Program-made: the position numbers and the translations under genes
NCBI RefSeq assembly: GCF_008041945.1
Contig: NZ_VKAD01000001.1
Span: 1,860,001 to 1,924,000, forward strand
DNA: 64,000 bases
Reading direction: 5' to 3'
Origin: Reinekea thalattae
Lineage (GTDB): Bacteria > Pseudomonadota > Gammaproteobacteria > Pseudomonadales > Natronospirillaceae
Notes under the pieces: model-generated
Databases searched by the model: none
Seen by the model: the letters and a program-made list of their open reading frames with translations, nothing else
What the model was told of the DNA's origin: nothing
Shown here: positions 16,390-25,550 of the stretch, one piece after another
How positions within the stretch are numbered: the stretch's first letter is position 1
Layout of the letters: each line of letters begins with the position of its first letter

Positions 16390-17628
16390 ATGATGTTGGA
16401 TCACTCAAATAAACTGCTGCAATGGCGACGCTTAAAATCCTTTAACACCCCGGTTTGGACTGTTCTCATTGGTTCTCTGCTGGCACGCACAAGCTATTTT
16501 ATGGCGTGGCCCTATCTAATTACCATTCTGTATCGCAACCATGGCGCCAGTGAAGTTACCGTCGGTGCTATGTTGGCTGGCTCTGCATTTGTCGGCGCAA
16601 CATCCGGACTTTATACCGGCTATCTGTCTGACAAATTAGGCCGTCGCCCAGTGATGGTTATCGGCGGATTAGTTGCAGCCTTTGCTTATGCTGGTATTGG
16701 CTTAGCGCAAGAAATTTGGCAGTTCGGATTATTTTTAATGTTCACTGGGTTAATGCGCCCAATGATCGAAACACCCGCCAAGGCGGTTATTGGTGATCAC
16801 TTACCCGATAACAAAGATCGCGAATTAGGCTTAAACATTCGCTATTTCTTAATTAATTTAGGTGGCGCTATTGGCCCTGTGATTGGTATTACCTTAGCAC
16901 TGAGTAATCCTCAGCTACTGTTTTTGATTTGCGCCCTAGTGTATTTGGGCTTTAGCGTATTTTTATTTTTTGGCATTCAGGATATTAAAAAATCCGCCAG
17001 CCAAACGCTGCTGCCAAACTTTCGTGAAACAGTCAGCATTCTAAAAAAAGACCGTATTTTTTTATACCTACTGGCGGCCAACTTCATCATGATGTTTGTC
17101 TATGCTCAGTATGAATCCTCGGTACCGCAAATTATTGTCCGCTCAAGCATTGATGATGCTGCAGCCCTGATAGCTTTGTTGGTGCTTACCAACACGCTCA
17201 CCATCGTGCTATTCCAATTCCCTATGCTGCATTTACTAGAGCGATTTGCACTCAATGTTCGTACTCGATTAGGTATGACACTGATGGGCGTTTCTCAGCT
17301 TATCTTTTTAAGCAATATCGACGGCGCGGCCTGGTTGTGGATATTTGCAACCTTTGTCTTAAGCATGGGAGAAGTCATTGCCTTCCCAACGTTGAATGTT
17401 CAGATCGATGAAATAGCACCGAAACATTTGCGTGGCTCGTACTTTGGCGCCGCGACGTTATCATCGTTAGGCTTTTCGGCAGCGCCGTTAATCGGTGGCG
17501 CTATCCTGCATTACTTTAACGCTGACTGGCTATTCCTATTTTGCTTTGCTTTAAGTTTAGTAATGATCGGCCTGTACTACCGAGTACAAAAAATAGTGAC
17601 GCTAAAAAACAACGCTCTCAGCTGCTAA
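16390..17628 (+). CDS. Major facilitator superfamily transporter
   Basis: A 412-residue inner membrane transporter with 12 predicted helices. The MFS loop 2-3 signature appears as GYLSDKLGRRPVMVIGG at about residues 77-93, and the two six-helix halves are joined by a cytoplasmic segment near residue 200 (DIKKSASQTLLPNFRETVSILKKD). It resembles the DHA1 drug exporter group (MdtH-like), but substrate cannot be read. The ATG at 16390 is immediately followed by a second ATG; either could initiate. A four-copy 14-base repeat follows its stop. Confidence 0.85.
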   Translation: MMLDHSNKLLQWRRLKSFNTPVWTVLIGSLLARTSYFMAWPYLITILYRNHGASEVTVGAMLAGSAFVGATSGLYTGYLSDKLGRRPVMVIGGLVAAFAYAGIGLAQEIWQFGLFLMFTGLMRPMIETPAKAVIGDHLPDNKDRELGLNIRYFLINLGGAIGPVIGITLALSNPQLLFLICALVYLGFSVFLFFGIQDIKKSASQTLLPNFRETVSILKKDRIFLYLLAANFIMMFVYAQYESSVPQIIVRSSIDDAAALIALLVLTNTLTIVLFQFPMLHLLERFALNVRTRLGMTLMGVSQLIFLSNIDGAAWLWIFATFVLSMGEVIAFPTLNVQIDEIAPKHLRGSYFGAATLSSLGFSAAPLIGGAILHYFNADWLFLFCFALSLVMIGLYYRVQKIVTLKNNALSC

Positions 17629-17643
17629 CAAAGGGTTAGCAGC

Positions 17644-17705
17644 AACTAACTCTTAATAACTAACTCTTAATAACTAACTCTTAATAACTAACTCTTAATA
17701 ACTAA
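17644..17705. repeat. Perfect 14-bp tandem repeat, four copies
   Basis: The unit AACTAACTCTTAAT occurs four times without a mismatch at 17644, 17658, 17672 and 17686, followed by a six-base partial copy. It lies between the MFS gene stop and a small gene at 17736. The unit is not a multiple of three and is outside coding sequence, so slippage would change spacing but not a protein. Confidence 0.95.
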
Positions 17706-17735
17706 ACAGCCTCTTTTAGGTTAGGGTCAACGACG

Positions 17736-17954
17736 ATGCAAACCAAACTAAGACAGCATGCCATTGGCATCTGCAACAAGAAGATAGACCAAAAAGGCAG
17801 CGATGTTGGCATTTCGTTTTATGCCTTTTTTAAAAACAAAAACGACGACCCCGAGGCGTTGATGAGTGCAGCGACCTGGTGGATTACCAAACATAAACTC
17901 GACCACTTTGAAAAGGCAATTAAGATCAAACAGCTGCTTGAGCAGGGTTTGTAG
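17736..17954 (+). CDS. Small conserved-looking protein of unknown function
   Basis: A 72-residue soluble protein with an ordered composition: a basic N terminus (TKLRQHAIGICNKKIDQKGSD), a short strand (VGISFYAFFKNK) and a C-terminal helical half (ATWWITKHKLDHFEKAIKIKQLLEQ). It looks like a real gene rather than a chance reading frame. It may belong to the DUF6500-type small proteins, but I am unsure of that name. The ribosome binding site is weak (AGGGTCAACG). The tandem repeat at 17644-17705 lies just upstream. Confidence 0.6.
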   Translation: MQTKLRQHAIGICNKKIDQKGSDVGISFYAFFKNKNDDPEALMSAATWWITKHKLDHFEKAIKIKQLLEQGL

Positions 17955-18066
17955 CGGCCACGATCAATGAGCACTGATGTAACGCAAGTTACGCCAACCA
18001 TTTGTTTGCTTCAATATTGCTTATACCAAAGCAATTAGATAACGGCTGAACACTGAAGGAGCAAAC

Positions 18067-18309
18067 ATGCAAAGTATCCACGGTCACGACGTCATGCAGA
18101 TGATGATCAACAGTAATCAAAGCTACAGCAAAGCCTCTCTCATCGAGAAAATTAACCAACAATTTGGCGAGCAATGTCGCTTTCATACCTGCTCTGCAGA
18201 AGATATGGATGCCGCTCAGCTGGTCGACTTTTTAGCTCAGCAGGGTAAGTTTTTTGAGCAAGCAGACGGCTTTCGTACCGACGACAGTAAAATGTGCAAC
18301 CACGAATAA
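18067..18309 (+). CDS. yecH: YecH-type DUF2492 metal-binding protein
   Basis: An 80-residue protein very close to E. coli YecH along its length: the SIHGHDVMQMMI opening, the FGEQCRFHTCSAEDMDAAQLVDFLAQQGKFF core and a C-terminal DGFRTDDSKMCNHE. The histidines and cysteines (HGH, FHTC, MCNH) suggest metal binding, which is how the family is described; the biological role is not settled. AAGGAG lies seven bases before the ATG. A hairpin follows its stop (CAGCC/GGCTG near 18319). Confidence 0.92.
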   Translation: MQSIHGHDVMQMMINSNQSYSKASLIEKINQQFGEQCRFHTCSAEDMDAAQLVDFLAQQGKFFEQADGFRTDDSKMCNHE

Positions 18310-18403
18310 ACCAAAACATCAGCCCATGGCTGGCTGGGTTTGGCGTCGCTGAGAGCAACGAAATAGGGTAAACTGGCGCTTTTATCCTAAACGATTGCGC
18401 ACT

Positions 18404-19225
18404 ATGAAAAACCTGTACGATCTAGCCAAAGAGTGCTTTCTTACCGCCGACCCAGAACTCAAGATGGCTCTGACCGACGAGGCCGCAGGCCAATGGCAAA
18501 GCAACAGCCTGGAGTGGCAAGAGGGCGAAGCGCCATTATTACTCAACGAACCGGGCCGGCTAGAAAAGCCTGAGATCGTCATGCCGCGCGATCTTGGCAA
18601 ACGCAAACTGACCAAAGAAGAAGGCCGCGCCGCGCTTATCCATTCGTTAGCGCATATTGAACTGACCGCTGTTAACCTCGCTTGGGATGCCGTCTATCGC
18701 TATCGCGACATGCCTGTAGAGTATTATCAGGATTGGGTGCAATGCGCTACCGAAGAAGCCGGTCACTTCCGTATGCTACGTCAGCGTTTACAGGGCATGG
18801 GCTACGATTACGGCAGCTTCCCAGCGCATAATGAACTGTGGAAAATGGCAGTGACGACTGGCGATGATCTAACCGCCCGCATGGGCATTGTGCATCGCGT
18901 GTTTGAGGCCAGAGCACTGGATGTGGTGCCGACCACATTAAAACGCTTTGAAAGCCAGAACGATAAAGACATGATCCGCGTGCTCACCATTATTTGTAAC
19001 GACGAAGTCGGCCACGTTAGCTCTGCAACTCATTGGTTTCGTCACCGTTGTGAACAAGCCCAACAAGACCCTGATCAGACCTTTTTTTATATGATGAATA
19101 AATACCTAAGCAAACCGATTGCAGGGCCTTTTAACCGCTTAGCTCGATTACAAGCAGGCTTTAGTGAAGAGGAACTCGATTTTTTAGAGGCCAATGATCC
19201 TAGAGCGGAGCATAATAAAAAATAG
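18404..19225 (+). CDS. DUF455 ferritin-like protein
   Basis: A 273-residue protein of the DUF455 group. The ferritin-like helices carry E/H pairs suited to a diiron centre: HSLAHIELTAVNLAWD at about residues 82-97, ATEEAGHFRMLRQRL at about 115-130, HRVFEARALDVVP at about 164-176 and ICNDEVGHVSSATHWF at about 196-212. The family is related to the tRNA-hydroxylase MiaE-like ferritin fold, but its reaction is not known. The ATG at 18404 fits the start MKNLYDLA; a TTG nine bases earlier is possible. Confidence 0.85.
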   Translation: MKNLYDLAKECFLTADPELKMALTDEAAGQWQSNSLEWQEGEAPLLLNEPGRLEKPEIVMPRDLGKRKLTKEEGRAALIHSLAHIELTAVNLAWDAVYRYRDMPVEYYQDWVQCATEEAGHFRMLRQRLQGMGYDYGSFPAHNELWKMAVTTGDDLTARMGIVHRVFEARALDVVPTTLKRFESQNDKDMIRVLTIICNDEVGHVSSATHWFRHRCEQAQQDPDQTFFYMMNKYLSKPIAGPFNRLARLQAGFSEEELDFLEANDPRAEHNKK

Positions 19226-19463
19226 CCGAAGCTCTATAACGAATACCAACTAAGCTGATTAAAGATAAGGCTCAAAGCCAAATAGAAGGGTTGTGCTGTT
19301 CAGGCTATAATAAGCCCGCTACTTTATTAGCACTAAGTTTCGCACAACCTAAACCTAAGTGATTAAAAAGCATCGCAGCCAAAAACGACAATAGAATAAA
19401 TAAACGATTACGCAATGAAAAAACTAAAACAGAACACTCAATAAAAACAAAGAGAGCAGCACA

Positions 19464-20051
19464 GTGAAAAACCTAAACTTTATCTTATTGACACTACTGA
19501 TTTGCGGTTCTACTTTCGCAGCAGATTATCACTACAGCAATTACCAATTTGTTGAAATTCAAAGCGCCAAAAGCTGTTATGAAACCACTCACTTCTACCT
19601 TAGTGACACTGAGCGCGAAGCCATGCTGGTCGAAAAATTCGCCGACTCGCGAATCGACTACGATGCCGAAAAATTAGCCGAAGACCTTGCTAATTATGAA
19701 GCCAGTGAGAAAAAGTCCACCTTTCTAATCAATAATTCAAAAGCGATAAAGGCCGCGCAAAAATGCATCAGCGACTTCAAAAAAGATCGTCCTGTAACTG
19801 ATTTTGAACCAAACTACAGCGATGAACAGTTTACGCTTATCGTGGTCAACATGATTTGCGCCGCCGAAGAATTACAGGCAGCACCAAACCAAGAACAGCT
19901 GGAAATTTTAGTAACTGAAGAACTCAGCACCTTAGGCATCGATTTCTCGGCAACTAAGTTTGATCAGGACGATAAATACCGCCGCGCCTACACTCAATTT
20001 TATGAGCAAAACTCTAAATCATTTCGCCGCCGAAATATTGTTTGCAGCTAA
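19464..20051 (+). CDS. Secreted protein of unknown function with four cysteines
   Basis: A 195-residue protein starting at GTG 19464 after an AGAGAG-rich stretch. The signal peptide is clear (FILLTLLICGSTFA, cleavage near ADYHYSN). The mature chain is helical and acidic and has four cysteines (KSCYE, KCISD, MICAAE, IVCS), consistent with two disulfides in the periplasm. No family is recognised. It stands alone, with 238 bases upstream that hold no gene. Confidence 0.7.
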   Translation: MKNLNFILLTLLICGSTFAADYHYSNYQFVEIQSAKSCYETTHFYLSDTEREAMLVEKFADSRIDYDAEKLAEDLANYEASEKKSTFLINNSKAIKAAQKCISDFKKDRPVTDFEPNYSDEQFTLIVVNMICAAEELQAAPNQEQLEILVTEELSTLGIDFSATKFDQDDKYRRAYTQFYEQNSKSFRRRNIVCS

Positions 20052-20058
20052 TAAAAAT

Positions 20059-20088
20059 GCGACGCCTCTGATTAACCCGAGGTGTCGC
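20059..20088 (+). terminator. Hairpin after the 19464 gene, possible terminator
   Basis: GCGACGCCTC and GAGGTGTCGC pair over ten positions with one G-T wobble and a ten-base loop, directly after the stop. There is no T run behind it, so it is a weak candidate for intrinsic termination and may instead stabilise the 3' end. Confidence 0.4.
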
Positions 20089-20144
20089 GAGCTAGTTAGC
20101 TTTAAGACTACTGAATTTAAAGATGCCAGCATTTAAGAAAGGTA

Positions 20145-20783
20145 TTAGCCAGGACTTTTGCTAAACGCAGAACGAATTAACCCGATGCTTGCAATCGAAA
20201 ACAACCCAGCAACGGCACCACTGACCCAGCGTCGAAAACGCTGGTAAGCCTTCATCGCACCGTTAAAAGAAAAACAAATCGAATAAATATAGTTAGAAGC
20301 AAACGCAGCAAAAGTACACACCAACAACCCCGCTAGCAACTGGCTAAAACCTGCATCCGCCTGCACTCCAACAGACAAGGCCGCCATCCATGCCAGTACC
20401 GATTTTGGATTAGACATGTTCAACACAAAGCCTTTCATAAACCATGCGCGTAACGAGTTGTGGCTTTGCAGTTTTTCTAGCTTATCGTTAGAAGAGTTCA
20501 TTGCTTCTTTAGCAGAAAAAAACGCTAATCTTAGCAAGTATAGGCCACCAAAAATTTTCAGTGCCATGAGCAAGTAAACAGAGGTTTGAAGTATCGCGCC
20601 CATGCCGCTCATCGCAATTACACCCCAAACAAATAGACTGGCCGACAAGCCTGTGGCATAAACAAAACTTGTTTTCTGGCCATGACTCATTGCAATAGTG
20701 GCGTTAGAAACCGTAGCAGGGCCGGGTGATATCGCCACAATAAAAAAAGCTAAGCCAGAACTAAGTAATGCAAATAGATCCAT
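20145..20783 (-). CDS. LysE family amino acid exporter
   Basis: A 212-residue inner membrane protein with about six helices. The LysE/RhtB signature ISPGPATVSNATIAMSHGQKTSF is at residues 18-40. The start at 20783 (MDLFALLSSG) is chosen because AGGAGG lies seven bases upstream; a longer start at 20813 would place that ribosome binding site inside the gene. Proteins of this family export amino acids or their derivatives. The substrate here cannot be determined. Confidence 0.88.
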   Translation of the reverse strand: MDLFALLSSGLAFFIVAISPGPATVSNATIAMSHGQKTSFVYATGLSASLFVWGVIAMSGMGAILQTSVYLLMALKIFGGLYLLRLAFFSAKEAMNSSNDKLEKLQSHNSLRAWFMKGFVLNMSNPKSVLAWMAALSVGVQADAGFSQLLAGLLVCTFAAFASNYIYSICFSFNGAMKAYQRFRRWVSGAVAGLFSIASIGLIRSAFSKSPG

Positions 20784-20918
20784 ATGAAACCTCCTAAAAA
20801 TAAGCAACCCCATACTTTATGTCTGAGGGTTGCTTTTATTTATTCTGGTTAATTAATGGCACCTTTTAATTTAAATGCAATATTTTTTATAAATGACGTC
20901 TAAATTCCAGGCTTAGTG

Positions 20919-21329
20919 TTAATTGTCTTCTGGCCCAATCCAAGTGAAGGGGTTATAAGCTACTTCCCATAGATGACCATCGGGGTCAGAAAAATAACCA
21001 GAGTAGCCACCCCAAAATGCTTTTTGCGCAGGCTTGACTAATTTGCCACCAATCGAGACGGCATGTTCGATAGCCTGCGCGACCTCTGCTTCAGACGGCA
21101 CATTATGAGAAATGGTAAAGCTGTTATAGCCGCTGCCGTCAGCGCTGACTTCGGCATCCTCTGCTAATGCTTCACGGCCATATAAACCAAGCCAAGTGCC
21201 GTTGAGTTCAAAAAACGCAACGTCCTCATGATCACCGCGCCTTGGAAAACCCAACGCCTTATAAAACTCGATAGAGCGCTCTAAATTAGTCACACCCAAG
21301 GTGATCATGCTCATTCTAGGCTTCAACAT
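20919..21329 (-). CDS. VOC (glyoxalase/bleomycin resistance-like) family protein
   Basis: A 136-residue protein from the ATG at 21329, seven bases after AAGGAG. An upstream extension to 21398 would overlap the efflux gene and lacks a ribosome binding site. It has the paired beta-alpha-beta modules of the vicinal oxygen chelate fold (MITLGVTNLERSIEFYKALGFP, and FSDPDGHLWEVAYNP at the end, with the metal-ligand glutamate). The family includes glyoxalase I, dioxygenases and antibiotic-binding proteins. It sits 55 bases downstream of a Bcr/CflA pump and may be in the same operon. Confidence 0.85.
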   Translation of the reverse strand: MLKPRMSMITLGVTNLERSIEFYKALGFPRRGDHEDVAFFELNGTWLGLYGREALAEDAEVSADGSGYNSFTISHNVPSEAEVAQAIEHAVSIGGKLVKPAQKAFWGGYSGYFSDPDGHLWEVAYNPFTWIGPEDN

Positions 21330-21384
21330 AAATGGCTCCTTTATAGATGGCGGTTTTATCAATGATGGCATAGTTAGCAAAATA

Positions 21385-22611
21385 TTATTCTGCAACAATC
21401 TCGTGGTTGCGAACGCTATACAAAATAACCAAACCTAAGCTAGCACAGCTGGCAACGCCTAATAAAAACGGCAGTAAAGTACCGTTAAATAGCCACGCAA
21501 TAATACCGCCTAAAATAACGCCTACAGTATTGCTGACGCAGCCAATAATAGCCGAGCCGATACCAGCCATTTTACCCAATGGCACCATGGCCAGCGCGTT
21601 CAAATTACCAAACAATAGACCTAAACAGAAAAACATCGCAAAACCGAGCACCATAAATACCAACAGCGGAGGGCTACCGCCATTGAGTAACGCAAAGGGT
21701 AGCATCAACAATGGCGTCAGCAATAAGCCCATCAACGCAAGACTAGAAACTTTTCGCGCACCAATGCGCTCAACCACCATGCCATTAAAAAACGACGCAC
21801 CACCAATGCCGAGCGAAAGCGCACCAAAGTAGTAAGGCATGAGATCGCCAAGCAAATAGATTTCTTGGAAGATACGCTGCGCCGATGAAATGTAGGCAAT
21901 CACGACACTAAAAACACAACCAATGGCAAACGTATAGGCCAACACCACGCGCTTTTTAAGCACAACCAAACTGGTCTGCAGTACTGTAGAAAGTGACAAC
22001 GGACGGCGATCTATTTTTTCTAACGTTTCCGGCTGGCGCAGTAAAAACCACAATGACGAGCCTAAACACAGCAGTATCAGCGCACCAAAAATCGCTCGCC
22101 AACCGAATGCATACATGATGATTTGACCGATCAGTGGTGCCAACATTGGCACTAAAATAAACACCAACATAACAAACGACATCACCTTCGCCATCTTATC
22201 TCCAACATACTGATCACGTACTGTGGCACGCGAAGAGATAATCGGCCCTGCGGCACCAATGCCTTGAATCAAACGTCCCAGTAACATCATCGGCAGAGAA
22301 TGCGCCAACATCGCGATACTGCCACCGATAACAAAAATCACCGTACCGACGGCCAGAGAAAATTTACGCCCATAGGCATCCGATACCGGGCCAAAAATAA
22401 GTTGCCCAAACGACATGCCCAGAATAATCAGGCTAATAATCCATTGGGTGTTACGATAATCGACCACCTTTAGATCGGCCGCAATATCCGGTAATGCCGC
22501 TAACATGGAGTCAGTACTCAGTGCCATTAACGAGGTAATAAGCGCCGTAAGAACAATAAACTCAGGCAGTGATAGGGCTTTTTTTAACGAGCTTGAAGAA
22601 AGAGTTGTCAT
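21385..22611 (-). CDS. Bcr/CflA family multidrug efflux MFS transporter
   Basis: A 408-residue transporter with 12 predicted helices. The helix 1 motif TDSMLAALPDIAADL and the loop 2-3 motif GPVSDAYGRKFSL are typical of the Bcr/CflA drug:H+ antiporters, and the GRLIQGIGAAGPIISSRATVRD segment in helix 4 matches the family's antiporter motif. Members export chloramphenicol, bicyclomycin, sulfonamides or dipeptides. The VOC protein gene follows in the same direction. Confidence 0.9.
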   Translation of the reverse strand: MTTLSSSSLKKALSLPEFIVLTALITSLMALSTDSMLAALPDIAADLKVVDYRNTQWIISLIILGMSFGQLIFGPVSDAYGRKFSLAVGTVIFVIGGSIAMLAHSLPMMLLGRLIQGIGAAGPIISSRATVRDQYVGDKMAKVMSFVMLVFILVPMLAPLIGQIIMYAFGWRAIFGALILLCLGSSLWFLLRQPETLEKIDRRPLSLSTVLQTSLVVLKKRVVLAYTFAIGCVFSVVIAYISSAQRIFQEIYLLGDLMPYYFGALSLGIGGASFFNGMVVERIGARKVSSLALMGLLLTPLLMLPFALLNGGSPPLLVFMVLGFAMFFCLGLLFGNLNALAMVPLGKMAGIGSAIIGCVSNTVGVILGGIIAWLFNGTLLPFLLGVASCASLGLVILYSVRNHEIVAE

Positions 22612-22788
22612 TCACTGTACTCTGCTTGAATTAAAGAAATAGAAAAGGCTGGCTAGGGTAACAGATAGAGCAAGACCAATTATGAGCCAAAGGTACTGGT
22701 TTTAGTAAAGATACCCAGCTGCCGATGTTTAATCTTTGCGATAAACCTTAGATAATGGCGCACTAATTCATTACTCGGATAAATTCAT

Positions 22789-23391
22789 TTGGACGTTAAC
22801 AACTCTATAATTTCTTCGGCTTTGCTGTTGCTGTTTGTTATCGACCCTTTCGGTAACGTGCCTATTCTATTGTCGGTATTAAAAGACGTACCCGCAAATA
22901 AGCGACGACGCATCATTATTCGCGAAACACTTATCGGCCTGTGCATCATGCTGATTTTTCTATTTTTTGGCCGATTTATTTTAGAGCTGTTTCATCTGCA
23001 AACGGAAGCAATCACCATTGCTGGCGGTATTATCCTGTTCATTGTTGGTATTCGGCTGATATTCCCCGATGAGAACGGCGCGGCTATTTATGGTGGCAGC
23101 GGTGAACCTTTAGTGGTTCCGATTGCATTGCCGATGATCGCCGGCCCTTCAACGCTGGCAACCCTAATGGTATTGCATCAACAACAGGCCGAGCGGTTAT
23201 TCGAGTTAACCTTAGCGGTTTTATTAGCTTGGGGAATTATGGCGCTCGCGTTACTTAGCGCACCGATGTTATACAAAGTTCTAAAAGATAAAGGCTTGCA
23301 GGCAGTCGAACGACTGATGGGAATGTTGTTGTTAATTATGGCGGTACAGATGTTTATTAACGGCACCACCGGTTTAGTTCAGGCAATGTAA
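22789..23391 (+). CDS. MarC family membrane protein
   Basis: A 200-residue inner membrane protein with six helices. The family marks are LLLFVIDPFGNVPILLSVL near the N terminus and PIALPMIAGPSTLATLMVL at about residues 107-125. Despite the name, MarC proteins do not give antibiotic resistance and their function is unknown. The start is a TTG at 22789 with no good ribosome binding site, chosen because the family begins just before the first helix. It is divergent from the Bcr/CflA gene and convergent with folA. Confidence 0.87.
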   Translation: MDVNNSIISSALLLLFVIDPFGNVPILLSVLKDVPANKRRRIIIRETLIGLCIMLIFLFFGRFILELFHLQTEAITIAGGIILFIVGIRLIFPDENGAAIYGGSGEPLVVPIALPMIAGPSTLATLMVLHQQQAERLFELTLAVLLAWGIMALALLSAPMLYKVLKDKGLQAVERLMGMLLLIMAVQMFINGTTGLVQAM

Positions 23392-23438
23392 GCCTACCGA
23401 ACAAATGAACGCACCAAGCAAGCAAAACCATAAAGCCG

Positions 23439-23951
23439 TTAGCTGGCGAGTCGTTTATCGTATACCACAAATGAATAGTCGTAAGGGTTAGGGCCGTCGG
23501 CACTAAAGTCTTCGCGTGCAATCTCGTTGTATTGGCTGAGATCAAACTCGGGGAAGTGCGCGTCGCCATCGACATCTGCATGCACAAAGGTAATGTAGAG
23601 CCGGTCGGCTTTAGGTAAGCAAAGCCGATAAATTTCTGCACCGCCCATGACGATCACTTCATCGTTTGCGTTCACCAAACTTGCAGCCTCGGCCAACTCA
23701 ATAGCTTCATCTAAGCTGTGTGCAACCTGCACGCCTTCGGCATAAAACTGAGTATCGCGCGTAATAACAATATTGCTGCGATTAGGTAGCGGCTTGCCAA
23801 TGCTGTCATAGGTTTTTCGCCCCATGATCACGGCTTTACCTGTGGTCAGCTGCTTAAAATATTTTAAATCATTCGGCAGATGCCACGGCAATTTATTATC
23901 GCGACCAATGGTTCGATTTTCGGCCATGGCCCAAATCATAGAGATGCGCAT
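23439..23951 (-). CDS. folA: Dihydrofolate reductase
   Basis: A 170-residue enzyme that reduces dihydrofolate to tetrahydrofolate with NADPH. Typical elements are present: IWAMAENRTIGRDNKLPWHLPNDLKYFK with the catalytic acid (D in LPNDL), GKAVIMGRKTYDSIGKPLPNRSNIVITR for NADPH and VIVMGGAEIYRLCLPKADRLYIT. It partners functionally with thyA at 35411, which produces dihydrofolate, although the two genes are 11 kb apart. Confidence 0.95.
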   Translation of the reverse strand: MRISMIWAMAENRTIGRDNKLPWHLPNDLKYFKQLTTGKAVIMGRKTYDSIGKPLPNRSNIVITRDTQFYAEGVQVAHSLDEAIELAEAASLVNANDEVIVMGGAEIYRLCLPKADRLYITFVHADVDGDAHFPEFDLSQYNEIAREDFSADGPNPYDYSFVVYDKRLAS

Positions 23952-24005
23952 CGTTGATGTCCTTAGGTATATTTTTGCTGGCAGCTAGCGAACCCAGTGA
24001 TTGAA

Positions 24006-24677
24006 TTAGCAGCGGTCTAGAAGTTGGCTAACAACCTTCGCCAGATGGCCTAAAAAGAGCGTGTCGGTACTTGAACGGTAATGCTCTTTCGACTGACTGC
24101 CGAGTACCAGCACACCGATGGCGCGTTCGCCTCGACAAATAGCAGCCATTGCCAGCGACTTTATCTCACCACTAACAAAGACTCGATCACGTAACTCTTG
24201 ATCAAATTCGCCACACTGATTTTTTAACTCACTAATAACACTGCCAAAGTGTGCCAGCAAATTGTCTTGCTCAAAATGTTGCCATAGGTCGCTGTCAGTA
24301 TGATGCGGCTGATTAAGCACCAGCTGAACTTCATCAACATCGAACTGTTCTTTTAGCTCGGTATTGAGCACTCGACAAATCTGATTAGTGGTATGACACG
24401 GCAGCAGTTTAATAACCAAATCTTGCAGTTTAAAAAACAGCCGATCATTGCGCTGAGCAACATCGATAAACTGTTCTAAACGATCGACTAAGTCGATGTT
24501 TTGTTGCCGTAAAATATGGTTTTGGCGCTCAATAAGCGAGATCGCATCGCCACTGTCGTGTTTTAAGTGTAACTGGGTGAGCAGCTCAGAATGATCAATA
24601 AAAAAATCGGGGCGCTGAGTTAGGTATTGAACAACCTCTTGCTCTGTCACTTGTAACTTTTTTAATTCATTATTCAT
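24006..24677 (-). CDS. DUF484 family GAF-like protein
   Basis: A 223-residue DUF484 protein. The N-terminal third ([26 protein letters not shown], then [25 protein letters not shown]) is the family signature with a coiled coil. The C-terminal part (about residues 80-220) resembles a GAF domain ([27 protein letters not shown]). Function is unknown. It overlaps the dapF stop by four bases (ATGA). In pseudomonads this position is followed by xerC; here the next gene is folA. Confidence 0.9.
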   Translation of the reverse strand: MNNELKKLQVTEQEVVQYLTQRPDFFIDHSELLTQLHLKHDSGDAISLIERQNHILRQQNIDLVDRLEQFIDVAQRNDRLFFKLQDLVIKLLPCHTTNQICRVLNTELKEQFDVDEVQLVLNQPHHTDSDLWQHFEQDNLLAHFGSVISELKNQCGEFDQELRDRVFVSGEIKSLAMAAICRGERAIGVLVLGSQSKEHYRSSTDTLFLGHLAKVVSQLLDRC

Positions 24678-25543
24678 ACAGATACGCCCTCGGAACGGCC
24701 AAGTGAGTAGGATTGATGCGTATCGATATAGCCTTCAAATACACTCGCTGCAGGACCTGTCATCATGACATTGCCATCGCCGGGCCATTCGATAACAACC
24801 GATCCGCCGGGCAATTCAACCGCAACCTTATGATCCAACCAACCATTTAAAATACCCGCCACAACCGCAGCACAGGCACCGGTACCACAGGCTAAGGTTT
24901 CGCCAACTCCGCGTTCAAAGACACGCAAACGAATATTATTGCGATCGACAATTTCCATGAAGCCAGCATTCACTCGCTGCGGGAAATCCGAGTGGCTTTC
25001 AATTAACGGGCCCAATGTTGCAACGGGCGCTTGCGCTACTGAGTCTACCTTTAAGACCGAATGCGGGTTGCCCATACTGACGGCGCTGATTTGCAGCGTC
25101 TGACCGTCAACAACAAGCGGATATAGGTTTGCGCGCTCGGTGGCATTAAAGGGGATTTTTTCAGGTCGCAGTCGCGGTCGACCCATGTTCACGGTAACCT
25201 GTCCGTCAGGCTGAACATTCAATTCGAGATCGCCACCGGCGGTTTCAACACGAATCAGTGGGCTGTCAATCAGCTTGTTATCGAGCACAAAACGCGCAAA
25301 ACAGCGTGCGCCGTTACCGCAGTTTTCTACTTCGCTGCCATCGGCATTAAAAATGCGATAGCGGAAATCACGATCAGGGCGAGACGGTGGCTCAACTAAT
25401 AGCAGCTGGTCGAAACCAATACCAAAATTACGATCCGCCCACTGTTCAATCAGCGACTCTTGCAACTCCACGTTTTGAGTAACGCCATCAACGACCATAA
25501 AGTCGTTACCCAGTCCGTGCATCTTTGTAAACTTAAGCCGCAT
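24674..25543 (-). CDS. dapF: Diaminopimelate epimerase
   Basis: A 289-residue enzyme that converts LL- to meso-diaminopimelate for lysine and peptidoglycan synthesis. The two catalytic cysteines are visible: C75 in [13 protein letters not shown] and the second in [11 protein letters not shown] at about residue 219. The opening [17 protein letters not shown] is also characteristic. It begins seven bases after lysA ends and overlaps the DUF484 gene, forming a tight lysA-dapF-DUF484 unit. Confidence 0.97.
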   Translation of the reverse strand: MRLKFTKMHGLGNDFMVVDGVTQNVELQESLIEQWADRNFGIGFDQLLLVEPPSRPDRDFRYRIFNADGSEVENCGNGARCFARFVLDNKLIDSPLIRVETAGGDLELNVQPDGQVTVNMGRPRLRPEKIPFNATERANLYPLVVDGQTLQISAVSMGNPHSVLKVDSVAQAPVATLGPLIESHSDFPQRVNAGFMEIVDRNNIRLRVFERGVGETLACGTGACAAVVAGILNGWLDHKVAVELPGGSVVIEWPGDGNVMMTGPAASVFEGYIDTHQSYSLGRSEGVSV

Positions 25544-25550
25544 TATTACC

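Noticed and set aside
19415-19444. Nine-codon leader ORF before the secreted protein at 19464
   Set aside because: It lacks a ribosome binding site and its content (MKKLKQNTQ) gives no sign of a regulatory peptide.
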